From: Gymnogyps californianus
Taxonomy: Eukaryota > Chordata > Aves > Accipitriformes > Cathartidae
NCBI RefSeq assembly: GCF_018139145.2
Contig: NC_059487.1
Span: 9,631,792 to 9,695,791 of the forward strand
Length of the DNA stretch: 64,000 nucleotides
Direction of reading: 5' to 3'
Position 1 is the stretch's first letter; every line of letters begins with the position of its first letter. This document shows positions 1-13,200 of this stretch, one piece after another. The position numbers were made by a program, and so were the translations under genes. The notes under the pieces were generated by a model. The model did no database searches, was not told where the DNA came from, and worked only from the letters and a program-made list of their open reading frames with translations.

Positions 1-1099
1 AAAATGATAAATGAAACTAGGGGGACTGTTTTTAAAGAACAATCAGGAAAGATGGAAAGGTATTGAAATTTGGCTAATGAAGCAGAAGAATCTGCAGAGG
101 CTGTAAGAGTAGAACCAGAAAGGATAGGATTTCTTTTGTAGTTTTTTTTCTTCCTCTTTTCATTAGGCTGACTTTTTTTAGACTGAGCAAATATTGTGTT
201 ATATATCTCTGTCTCATTGTCTTCTGTCACCTGAGTAACACCTCTTTTACTGCTGCCAAAAATGGCTACTCCAATGCTAGGTCAGACCAATTATTTCTTA
301 AATGGTTTGTATTCACCTGCACTTCAAATGTGTGGCTTTGAGAAACAAAATAACAGCACTTCATTCTCAGTCTGCTCCAAAGATCCATTATGCTAGCAAC
401 ACATCAGTCTGCTCAATTAAAGAGCCAACGACTACAAAGCGACTGTATATCATTTGTATTACCTTTCTAGAGCCGACACTTTATTCACAAATATCTGACT
501 CCAAGAGGTCCTTTTCTGCTTAGCTATGTGCTTTATCCTAGCTTACATTTATGTTTAAAAAAAATCAGCAATGTGCTTTAAGCAAAGATTTCTGTCCTGC
601 GTACAGCTATAGTTATTTCTTTTCTGCAAGAGAATTTTGCCATTCTTTGCAGCCTACTTCAAACTGATTTGTTAGAGAAAAATTCCCATGAAATAACAGT
701 CTGAAGGCATACTTTCAAAATATTAGAGATCCAACATTTAAACCAGTACTACCGTTTTGCCAATAAACTTAATTCTTATTCAGTTTTGAACTGTGTACAC
801 ATTAAAGAATTTGAATGAGTTTGTTGTACCTTAAGCTAACTATGTCCACTTTTTGTCAAGCACTGTCCCAGGGTTCAAGGAGGTAGACAGCATTTCTCAG
901 TAGTCCACTACTCCTCTAAGACAGACATTAGTTCCAGTCTATGTATATAGGCAGTCCTGGCTATATTCAGGATCCACCAATCCATCTTTCAAACATGCCT
1001 GCTCCTCTCACTGTTCTCCCACATCTACTGCAGTTGCTTGGAGCAGTCAGGTGAATTTCTCTCATCTTATCTAGTGCTAGTATTGCTATATCTCAGTAT
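1..1099. other. Intergenic, no gene seen
   Basis: AT-rich unique sequence. No recognisable repeat or coding frame; a 73-codon open frame at 302-523 has no domain features and looks like chance. Confidence 0.6.
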
Positions 1100-1432
1100 A
1101 GTAGCAGCCCTCCAGCACCCAAAGAAGAGGTTGCAGAAAAGATGGACCCAGGCTCTTTGCTGAGGTGCACAGCACAAGAACAATAAAACAGACCGAAACA
1201 GAGGATCTTCTGTATGGATACAAGGAAAACTTTTTTCCTCTGTGAGGACAATCAAGCACTGAAACAGGCTGTCCAGACAGGTCATGGCGTCTCCGTCCCT
1301 AGAGGTTTTCAAGACCCAACTGAGAGGAGCCCTGAGCACCCTGGTCTGAACTCAGTGTTTCCCCCTGCTTTGAGTGGGAGGTTGGATGAGAGACCTCCCA
1401 TGGTCCCCTCCAACCTGAGGGATTCTGTGATA
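1100..1432 (+). mobile_element. CR1 LINE, 3'-end fragment
   Basis: The text follows the CR1 3' end: a block like 'tttcctctgtgagg...caggctgtccagacaggtcatgg', then a 'tccctagaggttttcaag' block, then 'ggttggatgagagac', 'tcccctccaacctgagg' and the terminal GATTCTGTGATA. The order and the octamer-like tail place it on the + strand with its 3' end near 1432. It is 5'-truncated, as most CR1 copies are. CR1 is the main LINE of birds. Confidence 0.9.
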
Positions 1433-4400
1433 ATAAGCAATCATGAAATAAACCCAGCTATTCCAGCATCATAGGTCTTTCTCACAGAAGCTTATTATGA
1501 CTGCCAGAAAACTTCAGGCAGCTCCTTGCTGAGCTAATTTAAAATAACAAGACAGAGCCCTGAAATATGAGGTCTTATTCTCCACTCTTCCAGACTTCCA
1601 TAGTAACTCGCTTGTATGACAAGTTTGTATAAAATGCTACAAGAACAGAATTCTCTAGCTACTTATATTAGTAGCAGATCCACACAATCCATTTGCCATT
1701 CACAGGGCCAAATAGCTCTGTAACTCATTTTCCTCCTTCACACAGCCACATAAGCCACATGCACCTATGAAAGAGCAGGATCAAACCTATGGATGATATA
1801 GGAGAGTAAAAACCTTCAGCTCTGCAGCAGAGTAGCAGCACAGGTGTTCCAAAGCCTTTGGAACAGCCCAGGTTGACTTCTTTTCAAGATCTCACGAGGA
1901 GGTAAGCTCATTTCAAGAAAGTGTAAATTCTGCCTAGTGCAAAGAAAAATTACTTTGAATTAACTGGATAGATGTTATGAATAATCCACATTAAATTCTT
2001 AATTTTGGGTTACGATAGAAGACTTAATAGTGGTCAGATACCCACTGCTTATGTAATTAATTCTCAGCAAAGAAAATGAATGAGAGATATAAAATATTTT
2101 AGAAATAATCTTTTTGTACAAAAACAATGGAAATTTGAAGACAGATTAAGATTTAGTGTCACAACAGATTATAGTGTGAACAGAATATATCCTTACAGAA
2201 ATCTATTTAACTAGTGATATCCTAGAGGGAACAAACTATAGGACTTTTTGACATGAAAAATGTGAATTTGCTCTTTGTGTTTACTAGAGCTCACAACTGG
2301 CAGGAAATGAGGCATGAAATGTATTGTCAAACATACAGTGTTCAAATATAACGCATTACTTTAAGTTGAGCATTGCTTTTAGGAATGCTAGCTCTCAGAC
2401 CCCCATATATAAGTGTATTTTTAAAAAATGGATCAACACCCCAGTAACTATATATATACACACACAAAAAGGTATTGCTACAAAAATGCTTCAGTTTTTT
2501 TTAAACACATCTGGCTCTGTGAAGAATATACTACCATTTGTTACCTTTTCCTAAGATGAACTAATTAAATAATACTAGAAAAGAGTTGTATTATGCATAG
2601 ACTAACACAAAATATGGTGGATGAGGCATTAAGGGTAATAACAGACATGAAGCATGTGTGTGCTTCATAGCTCATGGTTTGTGTAGGCTTCTGACCCATC
2701 TCACACTAAAATCCAAGCAAGCAGGAAGGTGAGCTGCTGCTGGTTCCTTGAGACAACCCTAACTTCTGTCCTCTGCTGTGAGATCAGTACCAAGAGGAAG
2801 AAGTAGGACAGAGGGACTCCCATCAGCCAGCTAACAGAAAATTTCAGCTCAAAGTTACTCTTAAGTGATAATGAAAGTATATATCTTAGAGAAAAATAAT
2901 TGAATCGTAACTCAAGACCTACACACTCTGTTGAAGAGAAGCAAGAACATCATCCTTCTGTAAAGTATCTTTCCAAGATATTGTTTCCCTATTACGGCTA
3001 GAGACATCAGTACCAAAAAATCCACTGAAATCTAATTCTTCTGTATTAAGGCCATTATGTAGCAACAAAACATACAAATCTGCTCTTTAGGGTCATCTAT
3101 AACCCGACCCACGTAATACTTTAAGAATATTATAAGTGAGTGATTGCTTAGGTGACATAAGCTCCAGGTATAATAAGTTTTACACTTATTTTACAGCCAA
3201 AATGGAGTACGCAAAAAAGCCTTACATAGGTCACCCTTTTCCAAACCATAGATAATGCAGTTAATTAACTAGGCTGTTACCAAATCCTCTCTTAAAATAC
3301 AATTTTTTTCTTTAAAGTTTGTCACAAAAAACCTGGAATGAAATTAAAAACTAAGAAAACAAGAACCAAGACTATTTCAATATAAAATATCTTTTTGCTT
3401 TGATCACAGGAGAAATCAGCTGTATGGCAATGATTGCATTAAACTATAGATGAAAATGATTGCAGATGTCTTGCTGGATAAGGGTAGGATTGTATAGAAT
3501 AAAATAGCATTTTGGTAGGCTGTTTGGGAGAGAGATTGTTTTCTTTAACTTTGCTTTTTTTTCTTCTCACCGTAGCAGTCTATTGGTCATAACATACAGA
3601 AGGTGGTCGGAATAGGCTTATTTCTTTCCCTTTTGCATTTTACAGTGAATTAGACTGTAAAATGTGTCATGCTAACTTTTCAGTATTGGGAAGGAAAGCA
3701 AGGCTAACTATGGTTAAGCCATTTGTTACTGCTTAGTCCTTAATGGCAGGGAGACTGCTTTGCTTCTGCTGTACAGCCCCTAGAACCAGCAGAATTATGG
3801 CAGGGATAGATATAGCCCATTTTCTTTAAGTCAGTGTCATTCATTTCTACCAAAAAGAGGCAAGAGAAATTAATGGTGTTCTCTCATCCTTCATACTTTG
3901 ATTCTTTAAGTTATTGAACACTTTCTATTCTTGTATGATTGAAAGTGAACTGATAGAGGCAGGCACTTATCAGAAGCAAATCCCAGAACAGACAAGGGAA
4001 CATATTCTCAGCTCATTGCTAGATCACTTCACTGAAATTAGCAGCAGCTTTTTCCTATCAAAGATCAAAGCATTTCTATCCAGTGTGACAATCTGGGTTG
4101 AATGAGCGACTAGCTGCAGAAGCACAGGCTGCAGCTCCTGGGTACCTGGGACAGGGTCAGTGTCTGGATCTCACCACTGCAGCTGGCAGTGCTGCACTCA
4201 GGCGTCCTAGAAACCTGTACCTGCGGTCCTGGATTGCAGTATCAATTACCCTCACATACCATTTATATATAACATAAATTTATGAATATGAATCATTGAG
4301 TTTTAGAGATCCAGTGGTTTGAAATCTTATCGGTATGATCAGGATCTTGGAGTGAATATGGGCTTCAGAGAATATTTTCTACACTGGGGAGCCACGGGAG

Positions 4401-5194
4401 AAGAGACTCAACAACAAAACTTAAATCTTGCTATTGTACTGTAGAAGATAATTAAGGTGTTTGGTTTTTTTAAAAATCCACAATATTAAGCGTTGTTCTT
4501 GTGTTCTTATGCTTAAACCTAGAGAAGGGCAACTAAAAATCAAGTCCATCATATGCACTGCAATTCATCTATTAGGTAAATACATTAATGGGAAGTCAGT
4601 CCATACATAAAGCAGTATATTTAGCATGGCAATGCCTTTCAAACATCTAACCTTTTAGCCGCATGTACAATGAATGCTTTTGACAGTTTTATTAGTTGAA
4701 TAGTTGTCCATTTATGAGTCCCATCACATTAAGAATGGGGTTTCTGTATTTCTGCCAATGTGCTAGAAGTGGAAACTTGTCTCTTGTGTTTTCTCTTCTT
4801 AGAAAAAAATGTCAGGCTAAAAAGACAGGTTCAAACAGTTACTAGCCATCTTGGCAAACATGCTACTATTGTTTATAAATCCATAAAGTTATTATTGTTT
4901 TGGGATGGTTTCTGTTACCCTACTTTTTATAACAGACAAGTGACTTCCATTGTGTCAAGGAAACCTAATAAAATATAAATACAAACCATTTGCCTGTTTT
5001 TTTCCCCCTTTTTACTTTGAGCACAGATTACATTAACAAAGCAAAAGCAAAATAAGACTGCAAAACATAACTAAAACAATCAAAATCTTAGTGTAGAACC
5101 AGCCAGAAATGCTTTGTGTTTTTTAAGTTTTAATTTATAAGAGTCTGCATCACCTTATCTATATCATGAAAAGCACTATACAGGACTTGTTGGC
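1433..5194. other. Intergenic, no gene seen
   Basis: Unique AT-rich sequence with short poly-T and AT runs. I see no repeat family or gene here. Confidence 0.55.
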
Positions 5195-5250
5195 TAAGGC
5201 CCCAATCCAGCAAAGTACAAACATATGTGTAGCTGTAGGCATGCAAACAG
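5195..5250. repeat. Possible remnant of a second palindromic repeat family
   Basis: 'aaggccccaatccagcaaagtac' followed by 'catatgtgtagctgtaggcatgcaa' resembles the left end of a sauropsid repeat reading 'ggccccaatcctgcaaacacttatgcatgtgc'. Only one end is convincing. Confidence 0.3.
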
Positions 5251-5320
5251 TGTCATTGTGAGCTTTAACCTGTGTATCTCCCAGTAATCTTCCCTCAGGC
5301 AAAAGTCAGAACAGAAACTG

Positions 5321-5357
5321 GCCTTTGCAATCAAGATGTGCCTTTGCAATCAAGATG
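5321..5357 (+). repeat. Tandem duplication, 19-base period
   Basis: GCCTTTGCAATCAAGATG occurs at 5321-5338 and again, exactly, at 5340-5357, separated by one T. A recent local slippage event. Confidence 0.95.
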
Positions 5358-5999
5358 GTTTTGCGTGACCTAGGGAGAGAAGTTTATTTCTCCACCAGTG
5401 ACCATCCATTCAGAATTTCTTGTCACTCATTTGCTGATACTTCAACCTAGGTACTCTTAGCTTGAACTAAACATTACTCTGATATTCCTCCAGGTTATCC
5501 AGAGATAACAACCAAAGAGTTCCCCAAAAAGCTGAGAGCCAGACACATGAATATTTCAGGTTTACCTATCTTTGCATCAGAAAACAAGCTAGATGACTTC
5601 TTGAGATCTGCCAGAAATTTCAAAAACCACCAGTTGTAGGGTTTTTTTGGGGGGTTTTTGGTTTTTTTTGTTTTTTTTTTTTGAGTATTTTGTTACACCC
5701 AATGGTATCTAATATTTTTCCCCACACAGATAAGAATATTGTCCTTACAAGATAGGAATTGCCCTTTTTGATGCAAACTCATTTTTTTACTTTTAAAAAA
5801 AATTTCACTTTGAACCTTTGGCTGATCCATCTATCCTAGTCCCTTGCCTACAATAGCTTTGTGCAAGGAAACAACAAGTAGGAAGTTTAGTCTACCATTA
5901 AATAGGAATACAGGTTCAAGAGCAGGAAGGGAATGACAAAGCAGCCACACTGCATAACACTTTCATGCACCTATTCTCCACCTGAAAAGTCATTAGATG

Positions 6000-6375
6000 T
6001 TCTGGCCTCCACTAATATTCAACAGCTGTTCCAGAACCTCCTTCTTGATGGCAGTTGGAATGAATTCAGTTTTAGTGTAGAGTTATTTGCTCTTGTGCCA
6101 ACACTATCTTTTAACTTTTTTACTTTTCCACCTCCCTTATGCTCACTGGTTGTTTTGAGAAAGCAGTCAAATTCCCTCTCAGCCTTGGTCTTACAAAGTT
6201 CTTCTAATACAATAGCCTATTTCCTCAATCATCCTAGTAGCTGGCCTGCTCTTCACATCTTAATGTTTGAATTCATCTTTAAGAACAGCGCTAACAAGTA
6301 TTTTAGGATGTCTCGGGAGAAATCTTTAATAGCATTGGATACTCCCCTAGTCTGCCTTTGGTAAACTCAACTGCA
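6000..6375 (-). mobile_element. Old CR1-clade LINE fragment, antisense
   Basis: Read on the + strand this shows the antisense CR1 pattern: 'ttccctctcagcctt', then 'cctcaatcatcctagtagct', 'tgtttgaattcatcttta', and a degraded match to the 'accagaactgtacacagtattcca' region with 'taatagcattggatactccc'. The element therefore lies on the - strand. It is highly diverged. A 143-codon open frame on the + strand across it is antisense to the repeat and not a gene. The left edge is uncertain. Confidence 0.6.
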
Positions 6376-9300
6376 TTTTCTCCAGTTTTACATTTAGCTC
6401 TGTCTCTTCGCGCTCTCTTTACTAATGTGTTCCAAGGCCCCATATGCTATTGAGGTCAGGCGAACAGGCAGATGGAGCCTGGAACAGTTTTTCCCCTTTT
6501 GCAAAGGGGGGACTATGTTTGCTAGCCTCTACACATAGCCTGGCAGCCCCAAAATTGTTAGATAAAAACCCTTGCCGCTAGACTTTTGCAGTTTCCTGTG
6601 CTGGTTATTTTAGCACACTAGGATGGAGATTTCCAGTTCCTCCTGGCTTGAACACATTAAGCCCTCCAAATTTTGTTTTCACCTTGGATATAGTAATTTC
6701 AAATTCTAGACCCCTGATGCACTTATCCATGCTGTCTTTGGTCCCATCATCCTTTTTCAAAAACAGAGGCACACTCATTTAATTTTGGTGCCATACTTCG
6801 ATTATCTTTAATCTAGCAAGAAACATTTTTGAATGCTAATACTAAGCAACAATATTGAACAAAACAGCTTACACTGCTTAACACAGCATTCTTTGAAGCT
6901 AAGTATTTCCCCCTCAAAAAATGCCAGCCTGTTGTTCTTTTGATATCTGCTATCATTATTTGACAGTAGACTAGGCCAATGCCTGGCAATATACCACTGG
7001 CACTGGACATATGCTCTGAAGTGAGGACTAGAGGTGGACATCACTCCTACTACTCATGTTCAAATTAGAAAAAGGATTAAACCCACCTCCCTTTTCAGTC
7101 TGCTTATGTTATTTCATCTGGCAAAGCCCATACAGAAATTAATAATAGCTTTCTCATCCGCAAATAAAAGTATGCTACTTAAGATTTTTGGCAGTGAACT
7201 GGCATTTTGTCATTTAATCATTTCACATCATTACACCGCAATATGCAATGTAATGATATGACACTCCTAAATGACAAACACTGGGTACCTCCTGTACTGG
7301 AAGAAATAATGTATTAGGAAGGAAATTATACACTTAAGGTTGCCACAGTTTCACTCCCACAAGTTGGGATTAAAGTACAGAATAGTTGCAAGGAGAACCT
7401 CACCTACAGATGACCGAGCTAACCCTTAAGCATACATTGACTTCAGACTCAGAAATACCAACCCTATGGCTCGGATCTGATAAGGGTCAAGGATCCTAAA
7501 GCTATGCCAAAGCATTCATTACTTGAGGTGCCGAGGGAGATAATACCCAGCACTTCCCAGGGTCAGACCATAGATGAAGGAAAGCCAGAACCTCCTTATC
7601 TCTCTGGCCCACTTGATTTTGAGGATATATTAACCTTTAAGCATTTTGGAGAAATGTCTCTAGAGATCACCTGCCAAAGCCTGATTTGATTGTCTGGTGT
7701 GGTGGCAAATAGGGTAAAAGCAGGTAAAAGTCCAACAAAGCCACAAGACAACACTTGCTACCCACACATTGCAAGCCTTAGAGCATTTTCAAAGCAAGCC
7801 CTAAATGTCTAAGGCCCCCAAGGACCTCCAAGATTCTCAGAATTATTCTTTCCCACCATTTTTTCCTACTATCAATTCAACTCACATAAGAGGCCAGTAA
7901 GGAAGCCGTAAATAACAGTCTAAAATAAAATGTCACTAATGTGCTGATAACCCCTCTCCTGCTGTACATCCACTTAACATCAAAGTGCCACTTTCCTTGA
8001 GCCTGTCAGAAATCTGCAACTAGATGAAGTTACCACTGTGATACACACTAAAAAACCCAAAACACTGGGGTGTGGGGAACACTGGGGAAAAAAACACAAA
8101 TAAAGCTCTCTGAATTTATAATTTTACCTGTTCAAGAGGATCTTTTCATCCTAACCAGACACTGCAAGCTCCAGTGCATGGTTGTGACCATTGGTGCCTG
8201 AACACAGCAGCCAGATCTCCAGAGGCACAACCAGATTCCTGTAGACACCAGAGGATCCTGCAGAGGTGGAGAGCTGGCACAGAAAGCCAGAGTACATGGT
8301 ACTCTGCTTGAGACTTGGCTACTAAGCAGTCTTTGAGACTACTGCAATAAATTTATCTCCAAGAAATCCTGAAGGGGCTGTTTCAGACCCAGTTGATCCA
8401 TGTTCAGGTGCAAATGTCTTTTTGCCTCCCTTTTCAGTTGCCTGAGCCATTCACAGCTTCACCACCATGCCTGTCTGAAGACTTTAGAAAAACTGAGAAA
8501 GAGACAATAAAATTCTGAAGTGAAGAGCTCTTTAAATATTAGCTCAGCTGGTATTATCATACATTTTTCCAAGTTCAAACATGATAAAGTGATTTGAGAG
8601 TTTGCCAACTCCATATTCAAGGGAAACATGCAGAGAGAGGAGAAATGCTGATATCTTTGATGTAAGTTCTTTTGCTTTTCTTTCTTTTTGTTTACTTTAA
8701 ACAACAATCTTAAACTCATTTCAGAAGCCATCAGAAAATACTGGAAATTACACAACAGCTTTAGGAGCACAGAGTTGCAGGTGGCAAGATATTTATTTAC
8801 CAAAAGAAGCTATCCATGAATGGATGAGTTATCCCAAAGAAATGATTATTTTCTTTGCCATTTTATTCACAGAAAAAGCCCTATTGAATTTCTGCTATTC
8901 AATCATTTATTATTCAGTGGCTGAGAGAGCTGGCTTTTACATTCTTCCCCACGTCAGTAAGAAGAAACAATCCTTAAAAACAAATTCCTAAAGTGACAAT
9001 GAACTTCTGGTTCCCACTATTTAATAAGCAGCCCTAAACATGTCTCTCCTCCGGACATGCTGTCACAGCTACGCGCAGCAAAAGCACTTTAAAAACAGAG
9101 GTATCTGGCAAGTAGGGCACTTCTGAGGTGCCTTGACTTTGATGTGCACTTCCCCAATTCAGGTTGAGGTTTAAGGGGTCTAAGACAGTCTAGTTTTTCC
9201 AGAAGTGAAACCAGCACTTGTAGAGGGGGCCATGATAAAAGCACGCTAAACCCACAGTCAACCCTTCCCACATTATGCTGCAGCCTCTGCTTATTTCACA

Positions 9301-10097
9301 TAGTATATTTTGCACAGCTCATTCTAGCATACGTTGCAAGGCGTATAAAAATGCATACGTTTAATAGATTTAAAGACAAAGTGTTTCAGGGAGAGATCAG
9401 ATCATTTGAATTTCACCACCTTCTTAAGTGTCCAGTAAAGCTTGATGGCCCACTAAAAAAAAAAATCACACTAATACACAAACGTTCATTAAAATGTAAT
9501 AATATAGATATAAGTTTACTTAATGCTGCTTCAGAGTGCCATAGAGAAAAAGCAATATTCATTACACTTGGCAAGAGCAAGAATGGTGAGTGGGAGCCAA
9601 AGCAGTCCTGGATGCTTGCTTGTTTCCTCATCTTTTTTTAAAGCCTTTTTTATTTTCTTAAATCATTCCGCACTGGCATGTTCACTCAATGCAGAAAAGA
9701 CAGAAGGTAATTACATATCATGACTCATTAGCAGAAAATAGTAAAAGTGGGAGCAAAAGCAATAGGTGGGTGGGGGTAAATTTACCACATAATGATTTAA
9801 AAGTTTTGGACTCCTGCACACAGGGGGGAAAAAGGGAAGGAATTTAGTCATTCAGACTGTGAAATTCTAGGAGACTAAATGTCTACTTAAATTATTTCAT
9901 CACATATTCATTAGGCCATACCAGGGAAACTAGTTATATTATTTGATGGGGTTTTAGTTCTTTTCTGGCACCCTGAAGAAGACAAAGAAGAATGGACAAA
10001 TTGAACAAAAGATGAACAAAGAAAGTGGCAGGGAAAGGAAGGCAGAGAAGTCTTAGAAAAAACAAAAAACCCACAGACCTATTGAGCTATGGCATAA
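6376..10097. other. Intergenic, no gene seen
   Basis: Mostly unique sequence. The part just after the antisense CR1 (to about 6780) may be more of an old repeat but is too diverged to name. The longest open frame (114 codons, - strand, 8459-8803) has no recognisable features. Confidence 0.5.
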
Positions 10098-10200
10098 AAA
10101 TCCAAGGTCTAGTTTCAGCCTCTGACACCGACTCCTCCTACAACCCCAGGCTTGTTGCTTATTGCCACTGGTCCTCATTTAGCCATCTGTAATGCCAACG
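10098..10200 (-). mobile_element. MIR-type SINE remnant
   Basis: Reads like the reverse of MIR: 'gtctagtttcagcctctgacaccgac', then a degraded 'tgaccttgggcaagtcac' block and 'ggtcctcatttagccatctgtaatg' corresponding to 'cctcagtttccccatctgtaaaatg'. Old and diverged. Confidence 0.55.
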
Positions 10201-13200
10201 CTGCCGTTTTCTGCTTGTCTTCACTAGACTACAAATAAATCAGGAGTTATGTTTTAACATGTTTCTTCTATAGCACAAGCACATAAAGGAATTTATCCTC
10301 TGAGTCCACTAGACTGTAAAACTAATAAATATAAATAATGATAAAAGAAAAGGAGAAGGAAAGTGAAACACTTATGTGGAAAGTCAGAAAAATCTTTGTT
10401 TCATCCATAGTTATTGCCCACAAACTTTTCCCTTTAGTAGCTACTAGGGTGGGGTATTTTCCCTATAATCATTAAAACTGTTAAGCTAGTTCCTTTTAGA
10501 AAATGTAATATATCCCTTTTTTTGGCTGTATCACAGCAGAGGATACTCTGCTTACTCCCTTCGAATTTTAAAATGTGGACTTAAAGACCCAGGAGAACAG
10601 AATAAATTTTCTGCTATTTTAAAGAATTAGAATGTGTTGGGGAAAGACTGTACTTGGCTGGGAGCTGGTTTATTAAAAGGATGTTGTAGCTAGAGAGTGG
10701 AAAAAATAGGACAAAGCATCCAGTGGGAGCCATTGTTCTCCTTAGGGCAGGCAGCAGAACTACACATCCAGTTTGGGAGGGGATGGTACATTCAGACTAG
10801 TTCCAGCCAAGTGCAGGAGATAAAAACTAATCTATCCATCAAGTAGCCAAATCTACCCTGTACAGCTGCATCTTCTTATTCAGCTGGTAGAACTGACAAA
10901 TTCAGCACAGCTTAGCAGCAAATTTGCCATCAATAGAAAAGAATCTGTGCTAACATCTGGGCAAAAGCGTGTGATGGATGCTGTTTTGTTCAGCACACCA
11001 GCTTCATACAAAAGGGGCTTCTAAAGACAAAAAAAAATCAGAGGTGTTTCAGATAAAGAGTGCAAATCTCTCCAGCTAGGCCTGAGAAGGATAAGCTCCA
11101 TAGATCGGCCTGAGAGGGGAACCTCACCCATCTACAGCAATGGCCAACCTGTAGGCATTACTCAGGTGAAAGATTTTAAAGGTTCAGCCACAGTGCTTCT
11201 GCTCATCTGCTGACTTGCACCTACACAGCTTAGCTATTCTGTTCAGATAGAAACCCTCTTCAGAAGACTCCTTTCTATGAGACTTTTGTTTTCATTAAGA
11301 AAAAACTGAAAGGATGGGGGTACCAAATATCAAGCAAATGAAAGGAAAGATTTGCATTAAAATGCAGGGGGTTTAAGCATTTTTTCAGCCAGTTATAGAT
11401 GTTCTTATTAACTATAGCTATCCCAAACTCCTAAAACAGTCTAACTCATTATATTTTAACTCAGACAATTCACTTTTACCCCAATAAGTTCCAAAATCTA
11501 GCAGAAGGGAACATTACACACACCCACCTCACCAGTGTGGGAATCCAGTCAGGCAATAGTAGTAAAGAGACTGGTGATAGCAGGAGCTTGGACAACAGAT
11601 TTCCCCCCCCCCCCGGCTGACACTAGCTTTTTGTGCTATAGTTTTACTCTTTAATGAGTGTAATACCAGCCCCCTGATTTAGGATCCATGATATAAGAGC
11701 ACAACTTAAGGGTGGGCCTCAAACAGCCAAAGCATTACTATCCTGAGAATATGGCATACAAATCTCAATGCCTTCTAAAATTTAAGTCTGGGTTTCTGGT
11801 CACACCATGACTTTCAGAATATTAGTTCTTCATATTATCTGATAGTTGTTAGCATTTGACACATTATATCACAGCAGATTAAATACTATGATTCCTGTGC
11901 TTACAAATGTATACCAAAAAAATAAACACCTGTAAAGCCCCCTGGCTAGTGTAAACATTTAGCACTCTCAGAAGTTTGCTTTGAAAAAAAAATCAAAATA
12001 AGTAAAACCCTCAACCAGACAAATAGGGATGAGAAGTCAGCATTTGTGACCCTTCGGTATAAGCCTCTTTGCTGTTACAATACAAAACACATTAACTGCA
12101 TCTTGGAGGTCCTAACAATTTCAGCTTCAACGCAGCCCAAGTCTGCATCAGATTCACAGTCACAGCATAACCAGCACTGCAATTCTCTCCGATTTAATAC
12201 CAATAATCCCACATAGGAAAGAAATCATAACTCTTAACTATTATTTGAGATGACATCCGCCTTTTAACTTCAAGCAGTGTTCTTTAAACATTTCTAAACT
12301 TTTCCTATTTCTTCCCTGTGCCTTGATACGAATTTGGCTGTCACTGAAGGCTGTACACAAAGAGAGACACAGACACTGAGCACAAAGATATCAGGAAGTG
12401 GTTTTCCTAGCAACAGTAATCATCTGAGAGATCCCAGAACATCCTTCCTATTCATGCAGCATTTTGTGTTTTGAATAGTGCTGACAGGTGAAGTGGATTC
12501 ATAGTATTTAATACAAAAAATATTGCTGTGGATGGGTATGGCACAAAAGCAAAAATATCCACACTATTCATGAACAGATGATTTCACTGTTTTCATAACG
12601 TTCCAGATTATTCACTAAGGCACAATTTCAAAAGCAAAGACTTTCACCTTCCCACAGAATGAATAATCCAGCATACTCTGCTGGAGCAGAGTCGCCAGGT
12701 GGTTTTCCAATAGTGATTTAGCATCTTCAAATCCTACTCACCCAGTCTATCAAACATCACCATCAAATTCTTCCATGCATCCAAGCACGCCCATCCTGCA
12801 CTGGGATCTTCCATCTCATTCCTTAATGAGAAAGTGCAGACCTGCAAGCTACTGCAATGAGGCCCTTCCTCCAAATGACCCTCAAGTTTTATTTTCACAT
12901 TCCAGATCCAGAAACTAAGGTCAAATCTGTTGCTCCAGAAACTCCTGAGCAAGCTGGTGGTCTTTCATGTGCTGAGCTCAGGTTTCTCTGCCCAACACAA
13001 CCCTGGGACATGGCCCTGTACTTCAGTGACTGAAGGGAGCTTAGAGACATAAGCAGGAATGGACATTAATCATCATGAAGTGGATACAGCTATTCTGCAA
13101 AACTAACACTTTAATATCTCAAAATTCTTGTTGTCCTACAGGGCATAGCAGATCCAATAAAACAAATGGGATCATGAATGATCATGAGCAAAAATCCAAA

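Noticed and set aside
5933..6364. 143-codon open frame, longest in the desert
   Set aside because: It runs antisense across an old CR1 fragment and has no recognisable domain.
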